A stretch of 55,556 bases of DNA from Paludibacteraceae bacterium. GTDB lineage: Bacteria; Bacteroidota; Bacteroidia; Bacteroidales; Paludibacteraceae. The stretch spans positions 1-55,556 of the forward strand of contig JAFXSS010000104.1 in the NCBI GenBank assembly GCA_017525455.1, in the 5' to 3' direction. The position numbers and the translations under genes are program-made. Positions 16,937-24,496 of this stretch are shown one piece after another. The notes under the pieces are model-generated. The model was not told the origin of the DNA and searched no databases. It saw only the letters and a list, made by a program, of their open reading frames with translations. The first letter of the stretch is position 1; each line of letters opens with the position of its first letter.

Positions 16937-17662
16937 ATGAAAAAGAATATATTATTTATCGCAACCCTGGCTCTGCTTGCTCTCGGATTTACGAGTTGCG
17001 AGAAGGAGTCTGCCGGCTTGACGAAGATTACCTATTATGCAGAGATTGCTCTGGAGGGTGAGTCAACGATGATTGTGGCCAAGGGTTCGGAGTTTGTTGA
17101 CCCGGGTTTCACTGCTACAATGAAGGGTGAGGACGTAAGCGACCAGGTAGAGGTTTCCAGCGATGTGGATACTTCGGAATCGGGTGTTTACTCCATCATC
17201 TATAGTATTGTCAACGAGGACGGTTTCACCGCTTCAGCCAGCCGCACGGTTATTGTGTTGGATCTGGGTAACCCCATCGAGGGCTTCTGGGCTTGCAGTC
17301 CTGCCAGCTACCGCACGAACAACAATTCCGGTGCTGTAGGTGAATATGGAGCTTCGTACGAGATTCTGATTATCGGTAACGGTGACGGCACCTACTTTGT
17401 AGATGACTTGCTTGCCGGTTGGTATGCTCAAAAAGCCGGCTACGGAAGCGATTATGCTATGCAGGCTGAGATTGCCATCGATGATGTTACCGGTGCTATC
17501 ACGCTCAACGACAGTTATGTTCCCGGCTGGTCAGATGCAGCCGACGCTTTGTCGTCCGACGCCAAGTATGACGCTGCGACACAAACTATCTCTTACACGG
17601 TTACGTATGCCGGATATATGGATTTCACAGTTGAACTTACTAAAGTTGATTTGGGATTATGA
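16937..17662 (+). CDS. Surface lipoprotein with DUF5011-like Ig domain and BT2262-type C-terminal domain
   Basis: 241 residues. The lipoprotein signal ends in LGFTSC (Cys at about 21). Residues of about 35-115 form a DUF5011-like Ig fold (KGSEFVDPGFTA, VDTSESGVYSIIYSIVNEDG, SRTVIVLD). The rest begins GNPIEGFWACSPASYRTNN and resembles the C-terminal domain of BT_2262-like proteins found next to SusCD pairs. It probably sits in the SusCD complex on the cell surface. The stop overlaps the next start by 4 bp (ATGA), so the two are coupled. Confidence 0.8.
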   Translation: MKKNILFIATLALLALGFTSCEKESAGLTKITYYAEIALEGESTMIVAKGSEFVDPGFTATMKGEDVSDQVEVSSDVDTSESGVYSIIYSIVNEDGFTASASRTVIVLDLGNPIEGFWACSPASYRTNNNSGAVGEYGASYEILIIGNGDGTYFVDDLLAGWYAQKAGYGSDYAMQAEIAIDDVTGAITLNDSYVPGWSDAADALSSDAKYDAATQTISYTVTYAGYMDFTVELTKVDLGL

Positions 17663-18177
17663 AAAAGTTAGTATATGCATTAGTAGCTCTGGCAACATTG
17701 ACGCTTGCCTCGTGCGAGAAAGAGCCTATCGGCGGTACTGAAACCGAGCAGGTAGCAGGTCAGTGGTATGTAGAGTGCCTGGGTATAGATAACGACGGCA
17801 CCATACTGTTTGAAGACGCCGATTTGTTCGGCATCGGCAAATTCTGGGTGATTACCTTCAACACAGCATCCAACGATGTTGATTCGATATTCGTTCAGGA
17901 CGTATTCGGTGCTTTATGGGATTTCAAGGTTAAGGTTTCCGTGGATCAGTCGGATCACACGTTTGGCATCACCGGTGGCGACAACCTGCAGTATCCCTGC
18001 AAGGCTGATATCACCAATGGTAAGATTCTGTTCGATGCTGCCAAAACGCCGAGTGGCCAACCCGCAGACTCCATTGTATTCGATATCCTGTTCGACGACG
18101 ATTCGTACGCAGGTGTTTACTACGACCGTCTGCGTATAACGGGTATCCGTTACACTGGTCTGGCCGCTGATGATTAA
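17659..18177 (+). CDS. SusCD-associated small lipoprotein (lipid-binding putative hydrolase-like)
   Basis: 172 residues with lipoprotein signal MKKLVYALVALATLTLASC (Cys19). The body starts EPIGGTETEQVAGQWYVECLG and ends DRLRITGIRYTGL, a beta-rich single domain like the PF12888 family that accompanies SusCD and BT2262-type genes (BT2261 type). It is surface anchored; no enzymatic motif stands out. It is the last gene of the four-gene operon, followed 20 bp later by a strong terminator. Confidence 0.75.
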   Translation: MKKLVYALVALATLTLASCEKEPIGGTETEQVAGQWYVECLGIDNDGTILFEDADLFGIGKFWVITFNTASNDVDSIFVQDVFGALWDFKVKVSVDQSDHTFGITGGDNLQYPCKADITNGKILFDAAKTPSGQPADSIVFDILFDDDSYAGVYYDRLRITGIRYTGLAADD

Positions 18178-18197
18178 TTATCAGCCCGGACAAATGT

Positions 18198-18240
18198 AAA
18201 ACGGCATCGCTCACGCGGTGCCGTTTTGCTTTGTTGATTT
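18198..18240 (+). terminator. Terminator of the SusCD operon
   Basis: A 13-bp stem AAAACGGCATCGC/GCGGTGCCGTTTT (18198-18227, one T-G pair) with loop TCAC, followed by GCTTTGTTGATTTT. Confidence 0.85.
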
Positions 18241-18278
18241 TCCGCTAAGCGGTGATCAGCAGTAAATCATTCGGCTGC

Positions 18279-18632
18279 TTAGTTGTTTCTTTTCTGCCTT
18301 TTTACCGTCTTGCGCTGTACATTCTTCGGCGCGTTGTCCTGATAGGCGACGAGGCGCTGAGCCATAGCCTCATCGAACTCCGGAAAAGAGGTGGACAGTT
18401 TGCCATCGGACAAGGTAGCGATATCCTCCTTGAGGCGCTGGATACCTGACTCAAAATCTTTGTTCCAAATCTGGTTCTTCTGCCTCATACAGCGTGCGAT
18501 ATAGATAGTGGCAGCCTGACGCTGCGCTTCATCGGCAATAGTGGTAGCGTATGCTACCAGGTCTTGAAGTATTCTACCGTAGTTGCGCAACTTGATTGCA
18601 TCGGTGCGGTAATGCAGTGGGCATTGAGTCAT
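18279..18632 (-). CDS. DUF4290 family protein (short form)
   Basis: 117 residues. The N-terminal RTDAIKLRNYGRILQDLVAY and TIADEAQRQAATIYIARCM match the DUF4290 pattern (PEYGRNIQxMVDxxxTIExR-type). DUF4290 proteins in Bacteroides are about 200 residues. Here the C-terminal half is reduced and ends in a basic tail (KRKTVKRQK-like). It is cytoplasmic with function unknown. It starts 5 bp after the endonuclease gene, with which it is co-transcribed. Confidence 0.75.
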   Translation of the reverse strand: MTQCPLHYRTDAIKLRNYGRILQDLVAYATTIADEAQRQAATIYIARCMRQKNQIWNKDFESGIQRLKEDIATLSDGKLSTSFPEFDEAMAQRLVAYQDNAPKNVQRKTVKRQKRNN

Positions 18633-18637
18633 AGGTC

Positions 18638-19768
18638 TTATTTATTCTTAATCAGGTAAATCATTGTAGGATAGTGGTCGCCGTAGCCATTCTGCCAAAC
18701 GCCACCTTTGTGTGTACGTAGTGGGCCACCTTTGTCCTTACCCTCTTGTACTGTCAGGAAAGGTTTGTTGAACACCTCAGATTTCCAATACGACCACTGT
18801 GTGCGCTCGTGAGGTGCATTGAGCAGCGGTTCGCTGATGATAATCTGGTCAAACAAATCCCACGAGCCGTTGTACATCAGCGTTCCTATGCCACGCTCCA
18901 GGTGCAGCCACATGGTGTTGAAGAAACCCTGTGTTCCAACATCCTCACGTTTCATTCTAGCCTCAAGAATCTCAGCGCAGGAGTGATTGAACGGATCGTC
19001 GTTCAGGTCACCCATGATTATAACTTTGGCGCTTGGATCCTTGAGATACAGGGAGTCGGTAATGTGCCGGCAGAGCATAGCCGCCGTGTCACGCGTTGCG
19101 CGCGATGACTCTTCGCCTCCGTAACGTGAAGGCCAGTGATTGACAATGAAGTGGAGTTTATCTTTGACGATAGCACCGTTCTCATCCTTCATATATCCTG
19201 ACAGCAACAACTGGAATCGACTGCGAACAACGCCTCCGTCAGAATAATGCGCTTTGAGGGTATATGGGATAGGTTTGCCGGAGGGAACAAAGTACCTTGG
19301 ATCGTACAAGTATCCTACATCCACGCCACGGCGGTCGGGGCCTTCGAGCAGCAGCGGAACGTACTTTCTGCCGGTCTGATTCTCAATTTCCTTGCACAAA
19401 TCGTGCAAGCAGCCGATATTCTCGACCTCGCACACGCCCACAACAGATGCTCCGAGCGGCGTCTTATCCAATCCGAACTGCGAGATGGCATAAGCCATGT
19501 TCTTGAGTTTGGCACGATACTTGAGTCCTGTCCAGTGCATACCGCCGTCAGGCAAGTACTCATAATCATTCTTGTGAATAGTATCGCCGGTGTTAAGCAC
19601 ATAGAAATCGTGAATCGTGTCGAACAGGTTCTCCAGATTGTAGAACGCGACACAGCGGACAACGTAGTCCTGCGCCTCGGCAGATCCTTGCGAATTTTTC
19701 TGCGCCTGAACAGGCAGGCTCAGCAGAGCCAGACAGGCGATAACAAGAGATGTGAGGATGTTTTTCAT
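18638..19768 (-). CDS. Secreted endonuclease/exonuclease/phosphatase family protein
   Basis: 376 residues from the ATG at 19768. The frame opens at 19849, but that part crosses the promoter, and the signal peptide MKNILTSLVIACLALLSLPV begins at 19768. EEP-fold motifs are present: FYNLENLF (Asn/Glu metal site), VVGVCEVENIG, VNHWPSR, MGDLNDDP (catalytic Asn-Asp) and GYGDHYP (final Asp-His). This is the Bacteroidales exported subgroup. It hydrolyses a phosphodiester or phosphomonoester; the substrate (extracellular DNA, nucleotide or lipid) is unknown. It forms an operon with DUF4290 and is divergent from ssb through the shared promoter region 19827-19874. Confidence 0.88.
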   Translation of the reverse strand: MKNILTSLVIACLALLSLPVQAQKNSQGSAEAQDYVVRCVAFYNLENLFDTIHDFYVLNTGDTIHKNDYEYLPDGGMHWTGLKYRAKLKNMAYAISQFGLDKTPLGASVVGVCEVENIGCLHDLCKEIENQTGRKYVPLLLEGPDRRGVDVGYLYDPRYFVPSGKPIPYTLKAHYSDGGVVRSRFQLLLSGYMKDENGAIVKDKLHFIVNHWPSRYGGEESSRATRDTAAMLCRHITDSLYLKDPSAKVIIMGDLNDDPFNHSCAEILEARMKREDVGTQGFFNTMWLHLERGIGTLMYNGSWDLFDQIIISEPLLNAPHERTQWSYWKSEVFNKPFLTVQEGKDKGGPLRTHKGGVWQNGYGDHYPTMIYLIKNK

Positions 19769-19826
19769 ATGGGTCAATTCTTTCAATTGTAGCGGTCTGT
19801 GATTAGTTTTTTTCAAAAAAAACATA

Positions 19827-19874
19827 CAAAGGTACGATTTTTTTTGCATATTTGCAAATTTTTTTGTAACTTTG
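19827..19874. promoter_or_regulatory. Interlocked divergent promoters (endonuclease / ssb)
   Basis: Minus strand: TTTG (19858-19855), 20 bp, TACCTTTG (19834-19827). Plus strand: TTTG (19843-19846), 20 bp, TAACTTTG (19867-19874). Each -33 box lies inside the spacer of the opposing promoter, so the two polymerase footprints coincide. Confidence 0.8.
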
Positions 19875-19904
19875 CATCAAAATATTCACAAAAAATACAT
19901 TATT

Positions 19905-20336
19905 ATGTCTTCAGTCAATAAAGTAATCCTGATTGGTAACGTTGGTTCCGACCCTGACGTCCGCTATTTGGACCGCGGTGTTGCGATAGCCAACTTCAAT
20001 CTGGCTACAACCGAACGCGGCTACACGATGCAGAACGGCACGCAAGTGCCGGACAAAACCGATTGGCACGCTATCGTACTCTGGCGGAATTTGGCAGAGT
20101 GGGCAGAGCGTAACATCCGTAAAGGAATGAAATTGTATGTCGAAGGTAAACTCCAGACCCGCACATGGGAGAAAGACGGTCAGCGCCGTCAAAAGACCGA
20201 AGTGATTGCTGAGAATATACAAATTCTGTATCGTCCGCAAGAGTACCAGCAACGTAACGAGGACGCCATTCAGGAGCCGGACGGAGAATATGAGAATGCC
20301 GACAATCTGCAGGGAGGAGAGTCCATCTTCTTCTGA
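19905..20336 (+). CDS. ssb: Single-stranded DNA-binding protein, paralogue 1
   Basis: 143 residues from the ATG at 19905 (MSSVNKVILIGNVGSDPDVR). The OB fold spans 1-105, including DKTDWHAIVLWRNLAEWAE and VEGKLQTRTWEKDGQRR. A Gln/Asp/Glu-rich tail ends in GGESIFF. Standard SSB tips end in acidic residues plus Pro-Phe and recruit repair and replication proteins. This tip keeps terminal Phe but is less acidic. It acts at forks and repair sites. It has its own promoter (19843-19874), and a paralogue lies 1.5 kb downstream beyond an AraC-type gene. Confidence 0.93.
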   Translation: MSSVNKVILIGNVGSDPDVRYLDRGVAIANFNLATTERGYTMQNGTQVPDKTDWHAIVLWRNLAEWAERNIRKGMKLYVEGKLQTRTWEKDGQRRQKTEVIAENIQILYRPQEYQQRNEDAIQEPDGEYENADNLQGGESIFF

Positions 20337-20394
20337 TTGAGAGCAGAACTCTTTTTTCCACTTACATCTCGCTTAGGCAACGCAGTGAGATAGC

Positions 20395-20422
20395 AAATAG
20401 GCTCTCATCCGAGGGCCTATTT
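20395..20422 (+). terminator. Possible terminator after ssb
   Basis: AAATAGG (20395-20401) pairs with CCTATTT (20416-20422), with an inner CTC/GAG. There is no long T tract, so it may be a weak or Rho-assisted site. A further partial stem ATCTCGC/GCagtGAGAT precedes it. Confidence 0.4.
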
Positions 20423-20452
20423 AGCAAGATAAATTTGATTGCGACATGCTAT

Positions 20453-20470
20453 TGTGTACGTGAGTACACA
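20453..20470. promoter_or_regulatory. Inverted repeat upstream of the AraC-type gene (candidate operator)
   Basis: A perfect 7-bp inverted repeat TGTGTAC-GTGA-GTACACA ends 13 bp before the start at 20484. A possible -33 TTTG (20434-20437) stands 19 bp before a TACGTGAG that overlaps the repeat. A regulator bound here would block the promoter. Autoregulation is inference. Confidence 0.45.
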
Positions 20471-20483
20471 TCTACTATAATCT

Positions 20484-21683
20484 ATGATCAACATGCGTAT
20501 TGACAAGAAACAGATTCGACAACTTTATTACGACTATCGTTCGGAATTGGTGTTCGGGCTAGTTCTTTCAGTGCTAACGGCGCTCAGTTTCTGGCTTGCC
20601 ATCTATATACCCGAAGACTTTTACAACACTTACATTGATCCGTCAATGTACCTAAGCATGGCAGTGTGCTGTTTTTGGTGCGGCTGGCTTATGCTACGCC
20701 ACCTTGACGGCAATATTTTGCGTAGTTCATGGGCTGGAGTGCTGTTTACGTGGGGCATTATTGAGGGGGGAATGCTTATATTAAAAGCTAACGGCGTCAA
20801 TGCAGTTGGCGGTACTCCCGATGACCCGTTGTACAATGCCTCAGTTGTGATGGGAAACATTCTTGCCTGGCTATTGTTTGTCTATCCCTCGCAAGTACTT
20901 CGCCCGGGATGGCTCAATTGGTGGCGAGTGCTTATACAGGTCTTGCCGATGATTGCGCTGGGAGTGGCGGATTATGTGTGTAACGTCAATTTGTTGCCGT
21001 TTATACTGCTCTTCCCGTTATGGATATTCTTTGCCACATGCGCGCACATACGCAAATATAAGCAGTGGTGTGAGGATAACTTCTCATCGATGGACAGTAT
21101 CGATGTGCAGTGGATTGTACGCTACTTGATTATGATTGTGCTGGCAGGTGTGAACTTCTATATTGTATGTACCTGTTTTTTCCCAAACCGACTATTCACG
21201 CAGCAGTGGTTTTTGTTCTTTATACTGATGTACACCACTGAGCAGATTCTGTTCCGTCCGAATCCGTGGCAAAAGTTGCTGCAAAATAGTGTTTCGGAGG
21301 GCGAAGACCAACAAGCAGATGATAATCAGGCAAATGATGTATCTGTACAACACACCGCACTTGAGCAATGGATGGAACAGGACAAGCCATACTTGAACCC
21401 GGACTTCCAGTTGATGGATTTGCGTAAAGTTCTACCTATGAATCGTACGTACATCAGTCAGTTCATCAATACGGAGTTCGGTTGCTCGTTCTATCATTTC
21501 GTCAACCAATACCGCATTGACGAAGCCAAACGGTTGATGGCAGATAGCCCTGACATGAAAATTGCCGATGTCGCAGCCCGTTCGGGATTCTCATCGCGAA
21601 CAGTGTTCTCTTCCACATTTACAAAGATTGTAGGAGTCTCGCCCAGCGAATGGAGCAAGCAACAGACGAATAATGAGGGTTAA
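20484..21683 (+). CDS. Membrane-anchored AraC-family transcriptional regulator
   Basis: 399 residues. Residues of about 20-250 contain around seven hydrophobic segments (for example VFGLVLSVLTALSFWLAIYI, WLLFVYPSQVL, YLIMIVLAGVNFYIVCTCFF). A short acidic linker (EGEDQQADDNQAND) follows, then a C-terminal AraC double helix-turn-helix (TYISQFINTEFGCSFYHFVN, IADVAARSGFSSRTVFSSTF, VGVSPSEW). This layout keeps the DNA-binding domain at the inner membrane and suggests sensing of an envelope or membrane-soluble signal. An alternative start is the ATG at 20493. It is flanked on both sides by ssb paralogues. Its transcript ends in a hairpin that doubles as part of the next promoter. Confidence 0.88.
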   Translation: MINMRIDKKQIRQLYYDYRSELVFGLVLSVLTALSFWLAIYIPEDFYNTYIDPSMYLSMAVCCFWCGWLMLRHLDGNILRSSWAGVLFTWGIIEGGMLILKANGVNAVGGTPDDPLYNASVVMGNILAWLLFVYPSQVLRPGWLNWWRVLIQVLPMIALGVADYVCNVNLLPFILLFPLWIFFATCAHIRKYKQWCEDNFSSMDSIDVQWIVRYLIMIVLAGVNFYIVCTCFFPNRLFTQQWFLFFILMYTTEQILFRPNPWQKLLQNSVSEGEDQQADDNQANDVSVQHTALEQWMEQDKPYLNPDFQLMDLRKVLPMNRTYISQFINTEFGCSFYHFVNQYRIDEAKRLMADSPDMKIADVAARSGFSSRTVFSSTFTKIVGVSPSEWSKQQTNNEG

Positions 21684-21795
21684 CGGACAATTTATCAAAA
21701 TCACAAGACAAAAGATAAAACCAAGGCCGTTGGACAATAAAATGGCGCCGACATCATAATTCGTAAAAAATTGACGGTTTTTTGTCAGTTTACGT

Positions 21796-21836
21796 AAAAA
21801 TCAGCTCGAGTGTATTGCACACGTGCTGATTTTTTT
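21796..21836 (+). terminator. Terminator of the AraC-type gene, overlapping the ssb2 promoter
   Basis: AAAAATCAGC (21796-21805) pairs with GCTGATTTTT (21825-21834), with an inner GTGT/ACAC stem around ATTGC, followed by TT. The loop base run ATTG (21814-21817) is also the -33 box of the next promoter. Confidence 0.8.
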
Positions 21837-21845
21837 GTATCTTTG
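21814..21845 (+). promoter_or_regulatory. Promoter of ssb paralogue 2
   Basis: ATTG (21814-21817), 20 bp and TATCTTTG (21838-21845). The -33 box lies in the loop, and the spacer covers the descending arm, of the upstream terminator hairpin. Confidence 0.7.
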
Positions 21846-21876
21846 CATAACGAATCATTTATAAAAGTATTATCCT

Positions 21877-22275
21877 ATGACTTCACTTAATAAAGTTATC
21901 CTCATCGGCAACGTGGGGTCTGACCCCGATGTACGCTACCTCGATCGTGGGGATGTGATTGCATCATTTAATCTGGCTACGGCTGAACGCGGTTACACGA
22001 TGCAAAACGGCACCGTTGTACCCGACAAGACCGATTGGCATTCTATCGTGCTCTGGCGCAACCTCGCGACTTGGGCAGAGCGGAGCATCCGCAAAGGAAT
22101 GAAACTGTACGTCGAGGGCAAACTGCAAACACGCACCTGGGAAAAAGACGGTCAGCGTCGTCAAAAGACCGAAATCATTGCAGACAATGTGCAAATCCTA
22201 TACCGCCCACCTGTTAACAAGCAGTTCAACGACAACGAAACCTTGCAAGACGAGGACGAAGAACAATTAGTATAA
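21877..22275 (+). CDS. Single-stranded DNA-binding protein, paralogue 2
   Basis: 132 residues, nearly identical to paralogue 1 over the OB fold (NKVILIGNVGSDPDVRYLDR, ERGYTMQNGT, DKTDWHSIVLWRNLA, GKLQTRTWEKDGQRRQKTE). The tail diverges and ends DEDEEQLV, acidic but without the terminal aromatic residue that binds SSB partners. It therefore may coat single strands without recruiting the usual set of proteins, or serve in a special process. It has its own promoter. The relation to paralogue 1 looks like a local duplication with the AraC-type gene in between. Confidence 0.9.
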   Translation: MTSLNKVILIGNVGSDPDVRYLDRGDVIASFNLATAERGYTMQNGTVVPDKTDWHSIVLWRNLATWAERSIRKGMKLYVEGKLQTRTWEKDGQRRQKTEIIADNVQILYRPPVNKQFNDNETLQDEDEEQLV

Positions 22276-22389
22276 TTGTTTAAACGATACTGACGTTCGA
22301 GACTGGACGAATGTAATCTCTTTTTCGAGCCTACACAAAAAGTCCTAACTTCAAAGAATCGGACAATTTTACATTTTTCTTCGGAAAAA

Positions 22390-22421
22390 TTTGCAAATGT
22401 GCATTATTTTTTGTAACTTTG
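22390..22421 (+). promoter_or_regulatory. Promoter of the small lipoprotein gene
   Basis: TTTG (22390-22393), 20 bp and TAACTTTG (22414-22421), giving a leader of about 27 nt before the ATG at 22455. Confidence 0.8.
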
Positions 22422-22454
22422 CGTACCAAAACAATCAACAAAAACATAATCAGT

Positions 22455-22859
22455 ATGAAAAAAATCTTTTTTGCATTAGTAGCTATCGTGGCTATGTTCG
22501 CTTTCACATCGTGCGGGGGCAATACTGTAGAGTCACAAATCTTTGACCTGAGTTACGACAAGGGTGATTTGGGCGACGGTGACGTTATTCTTTATCAAAC
22601 CACCTACGCTCCTATTTTCATCGAGGAAATCAGCAAGGTTGCCCAACCTGCAACCGAATCAGGCACGACATTCATGGTTAACGCCACCGAGAAGAAAGCC
22701 AAAGCCGATGTCAAGGCTGCTTTCGACAAAGCTGCTGACGAGGCACAAAAACTTAACGACCAGAGCAATCTCTCACTCAAAGGCCTGAAGGTTATTCTTG
22801 AGCACTCGACTGCATCGAATCAGAACAAAAAGGAGTTCTGTACCTACACGTTCAAATAA
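22455..22859 (+). CDS. Small lipoprotein, unknown function
   Basis: 134 residues from the ATG at 22455. The in-frame ATG at 22419 lies in the -7 box. The lipoprotein signal MKKIFFALVAIVAMFAFTSC has Cys20, followed by a GGNTVESQIFDLSYDKGD mature start. The C-terminal half is helical and Lys/Ala rich (KKAKADVKAAFDKAADEAQK). It is envelope anchored and I do not recognise the family. It is monocistronic, with a strong promoter and terminator. Confidence 0.8.
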   Translation: MKKIFFALVAIVAMFAFTSCGGNTVESQIFDLSYDKGDLGDGDVILYQTTYAPIFIEEISKVAQPATESGTTFMVNATEKKAKADVKAAFDKAADEAQKLNDQSNLSLKGLKVILEHSTASNQNKKEFCTYTFK

Positions 22860-22888
22860 ACAATGTATTTGAGATTTTAAGCAAACAG

Positions 22889-22926
22889 AAAAAGAGTGTG
22901 CCTCAAACGCGCACTCCTTTTTTATT
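22889..22926. terminator. Bidirectional terminator between convergent genes
   Basis: GAGTGTGC (22894-22901) pairs with GCGCACTC (22909-22916), flanked by AAAAA on the left and CTTTTTTATT on the right. It serves the lipoprotein gene on plus and tcdA on minus. Confidence 0.85.
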
Positions 22927-22963
22927 AGCAGGCATAGCGATGGAATGCCACTTGGCAGGATTT

Positions 22964-23674
22964 TTATGATTGGCAAATATGCTTGATCACCATCGACGCC
23001 AGCATTACACCGAAAGTGATAGTGATGTGCGCCACTGTTCCGTTGATGCGCTCGGTGGAAGGCTCTGCATTGGGTAGCACTTCGCTACTCCATACACACA
23101 TAAACTTGCGAGCAGGGAACATACCTGTGCGTTTGAAAGTCTGTCGTAGAGCACGAGCCAACGGGTCGGAATGAACCTTGTTAAACTCCGATACAGTGAT
23201 GGCTGTCGGATCCATTTTTCTGGCTGCCCCCATACTGGAGAACAATTGCGTGTCGGGCAATAGGGTGACGGAATGGATGAGCAATGCTTTGTCGGCAAGC
23301 GAGTCAATAGCGTCAATCACATAATCATAGTCGCCGAGGCAGAAACTGTCAGAAGTATCGGCATTGTAGCGATTGACCACCGCGCGGATATCTGCCTCCG
23401 GATTGATGAGTCGGAGCCGCTGTGCAAGTACATCCACCTTAGGCTGGCCTACAGTGGCCGTAGTAGCCATGAGTTGACGATTGATATTCGACGGCACTAC
23501 CACATCGCTATCGACAATAGTCAAGTGGCATATGCCGGAACGGACAAGGGCTTCGGCACACCATGAGCCTACGCCGCCCACGCCAAAGATAATGACGCGG
23601 GCGGACGCTAATCGCTCCAACTGCTGACGGCCTACTAGCAGTTGAAGACGGCTGAAGGATTCGTTCTCAGACAA
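22964..23674 (-). CDS. tcdA: tRNA threonylcarbamoyladenosine dehydratase (ThiF/E1-like)
   Basis: 236 residues if translation starts at the TTG at 23674-23672, one base after the stop of the upstream gene. There is no ATG in the right place. The open frame reaches 23809, but that part overlaps the zinc-ribbon gene and lacks homology. The first residues after the start are SENESFSRLQLLVGRQQLER. Motifs are IIFGVGGVGSWCAEAL (nucleotide-binding glycine loop), DSDVVVPSNINRQL (catalytic NINRQ block) and AIDSLADK. The enzyme cyclises t6A to ct6A at position 37 of ANN-decoding tRNAs using ATP. The size fits the family. It is last gene of the minus-strand operon from 25809. Confidence 0.88.
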   Translation of the reverse strand: MSENESFSRLQLLVGRQQLERLASARVIIFGVGGVGSWCAEALVRSGICHLTIVDSDVVVPSNINRQLMATTATVGQPKVDVLAQRLRLINPEADIRAVVNRYNADTSDSFCLGDYDYVIDAIDSLADKALLIHSVTLLPDTQLFSSMGAARKMDPTAITVSEFNKVHSDPLARALRQTFKRTGMFPARKFMCVWSSEVLPNAEPSTERINGTVAHITITFGVMLASMVIKHICQS

Positions 23675-23675
23675 T

Positions 23676-24425
23676 TTATTTGATTTTCTCGATTTCCGGG
23701 TCAACCAATATTCGTCCGCAGAACTCACACACGATAATCTTCTTATGCATGCGTATGTCAAGTTGGCGCTGTGCTGGAATCTTGCTGTGGCATCCACCGC
23801 AGGAGTCACGCTCTACCGTAACAACGGCCAAACCGTTGCGAGCGTTCTTGCGTATACGCTTGAAGGCTGTGAGCAGACGGTCATCAATCTGGCGCTCAAG
23901 GTCGGTGGTCTTTAGAATTAGAGTCTCTGTCTGCTCTTTTGTTTCTGCCAGAATAGAGTCCAGGTCTTGACGTTTGTTGGTCAAATCCACTGTGCGATCT
24001 TCGATGTCTGTGGTGGTCTTGACCTTGTCGGCGCGTAACTGCTCAAGGGCTGCTGTGTGCTCTTTGATACGTTTTTGGCAAAGTTCGATGTCCAATGTCT
24101 GGTACTCAATCTCCTTCGACAGATTGTCATACTCACGGTTGTTGCGAACATTGTCCTGCTGCTCTTTGTAACGAGAGATAGACGCATTATCGTTCTCAAT
24201 CTGCACACGGCGGTCGCTGATCTTCGTCTCCAGATCTTTGATCTCGTTCTCAATGTTCGTGAGGCGGGTTTTCAGACCTTCTACCTCATCGGACATATCC
24301 TTGACCTCCTGCGGAAGTTCGCCGGCCAGCGTACGCAACTCGTCAATCTTTGAGTTAACCTGCTGCAACTCGTACAGCACTTTTAGTTTTTGCTCAATGG
24401 AGAGCTCTTTTTCTTCTTTTTTCAT
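23676..24425 (-). CDS. Coiled-coil protein with C-terminal C4 zinc ribbon
   Basis: 249 residues. Residues of about 10-195 form a long antiparallel coiled coil (heptads such as LKTRLTNIENEIKDLETKIS). Residues of about 205-245 hold the zinc ribbon, with CGGCHSKIP and CEFCGRIL supplying four Cys ligands (zf-RING_7 type, PF02591). Homologues are widespread bacterial proteins with a poorly defined nucleic-acid or surface-associated role. It is cytoplasmic. It lies between nif3 (71-bp gap) and tcdA (1-bp gap) in one operon, an order I associate with Bacteroidales. Confidence 0.88.
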   Translation of the reverse strand: MKKEEKELSIEQKLKVLYELQQVNSKIDELRTLAGELPQEVKDMSDEVEGLKTRLTNIENEIKDLETKISDRRVQIENDNASISRYKEQQDNVRNNREYDNLSKEIEYQTLDIELCQKRIKEHTAALEQLRADKVKTTTDIEDRTVDLTNKRQDLDSILAETKEQTETLILKTTDLERQIDDRLLTAFKRIRKNARNGLAVVTVERDSCGGCHSKIPAQRQLDIRMHKKIIVCEFCGRILVDPEIEKIK

Positions 24426-24496
24426 TATAGTTTGTATTTGTTAATATTCTCTTTTGGCTGCAACTAGCTGCGGGCTGTCATCTGCCACGCAATGTT

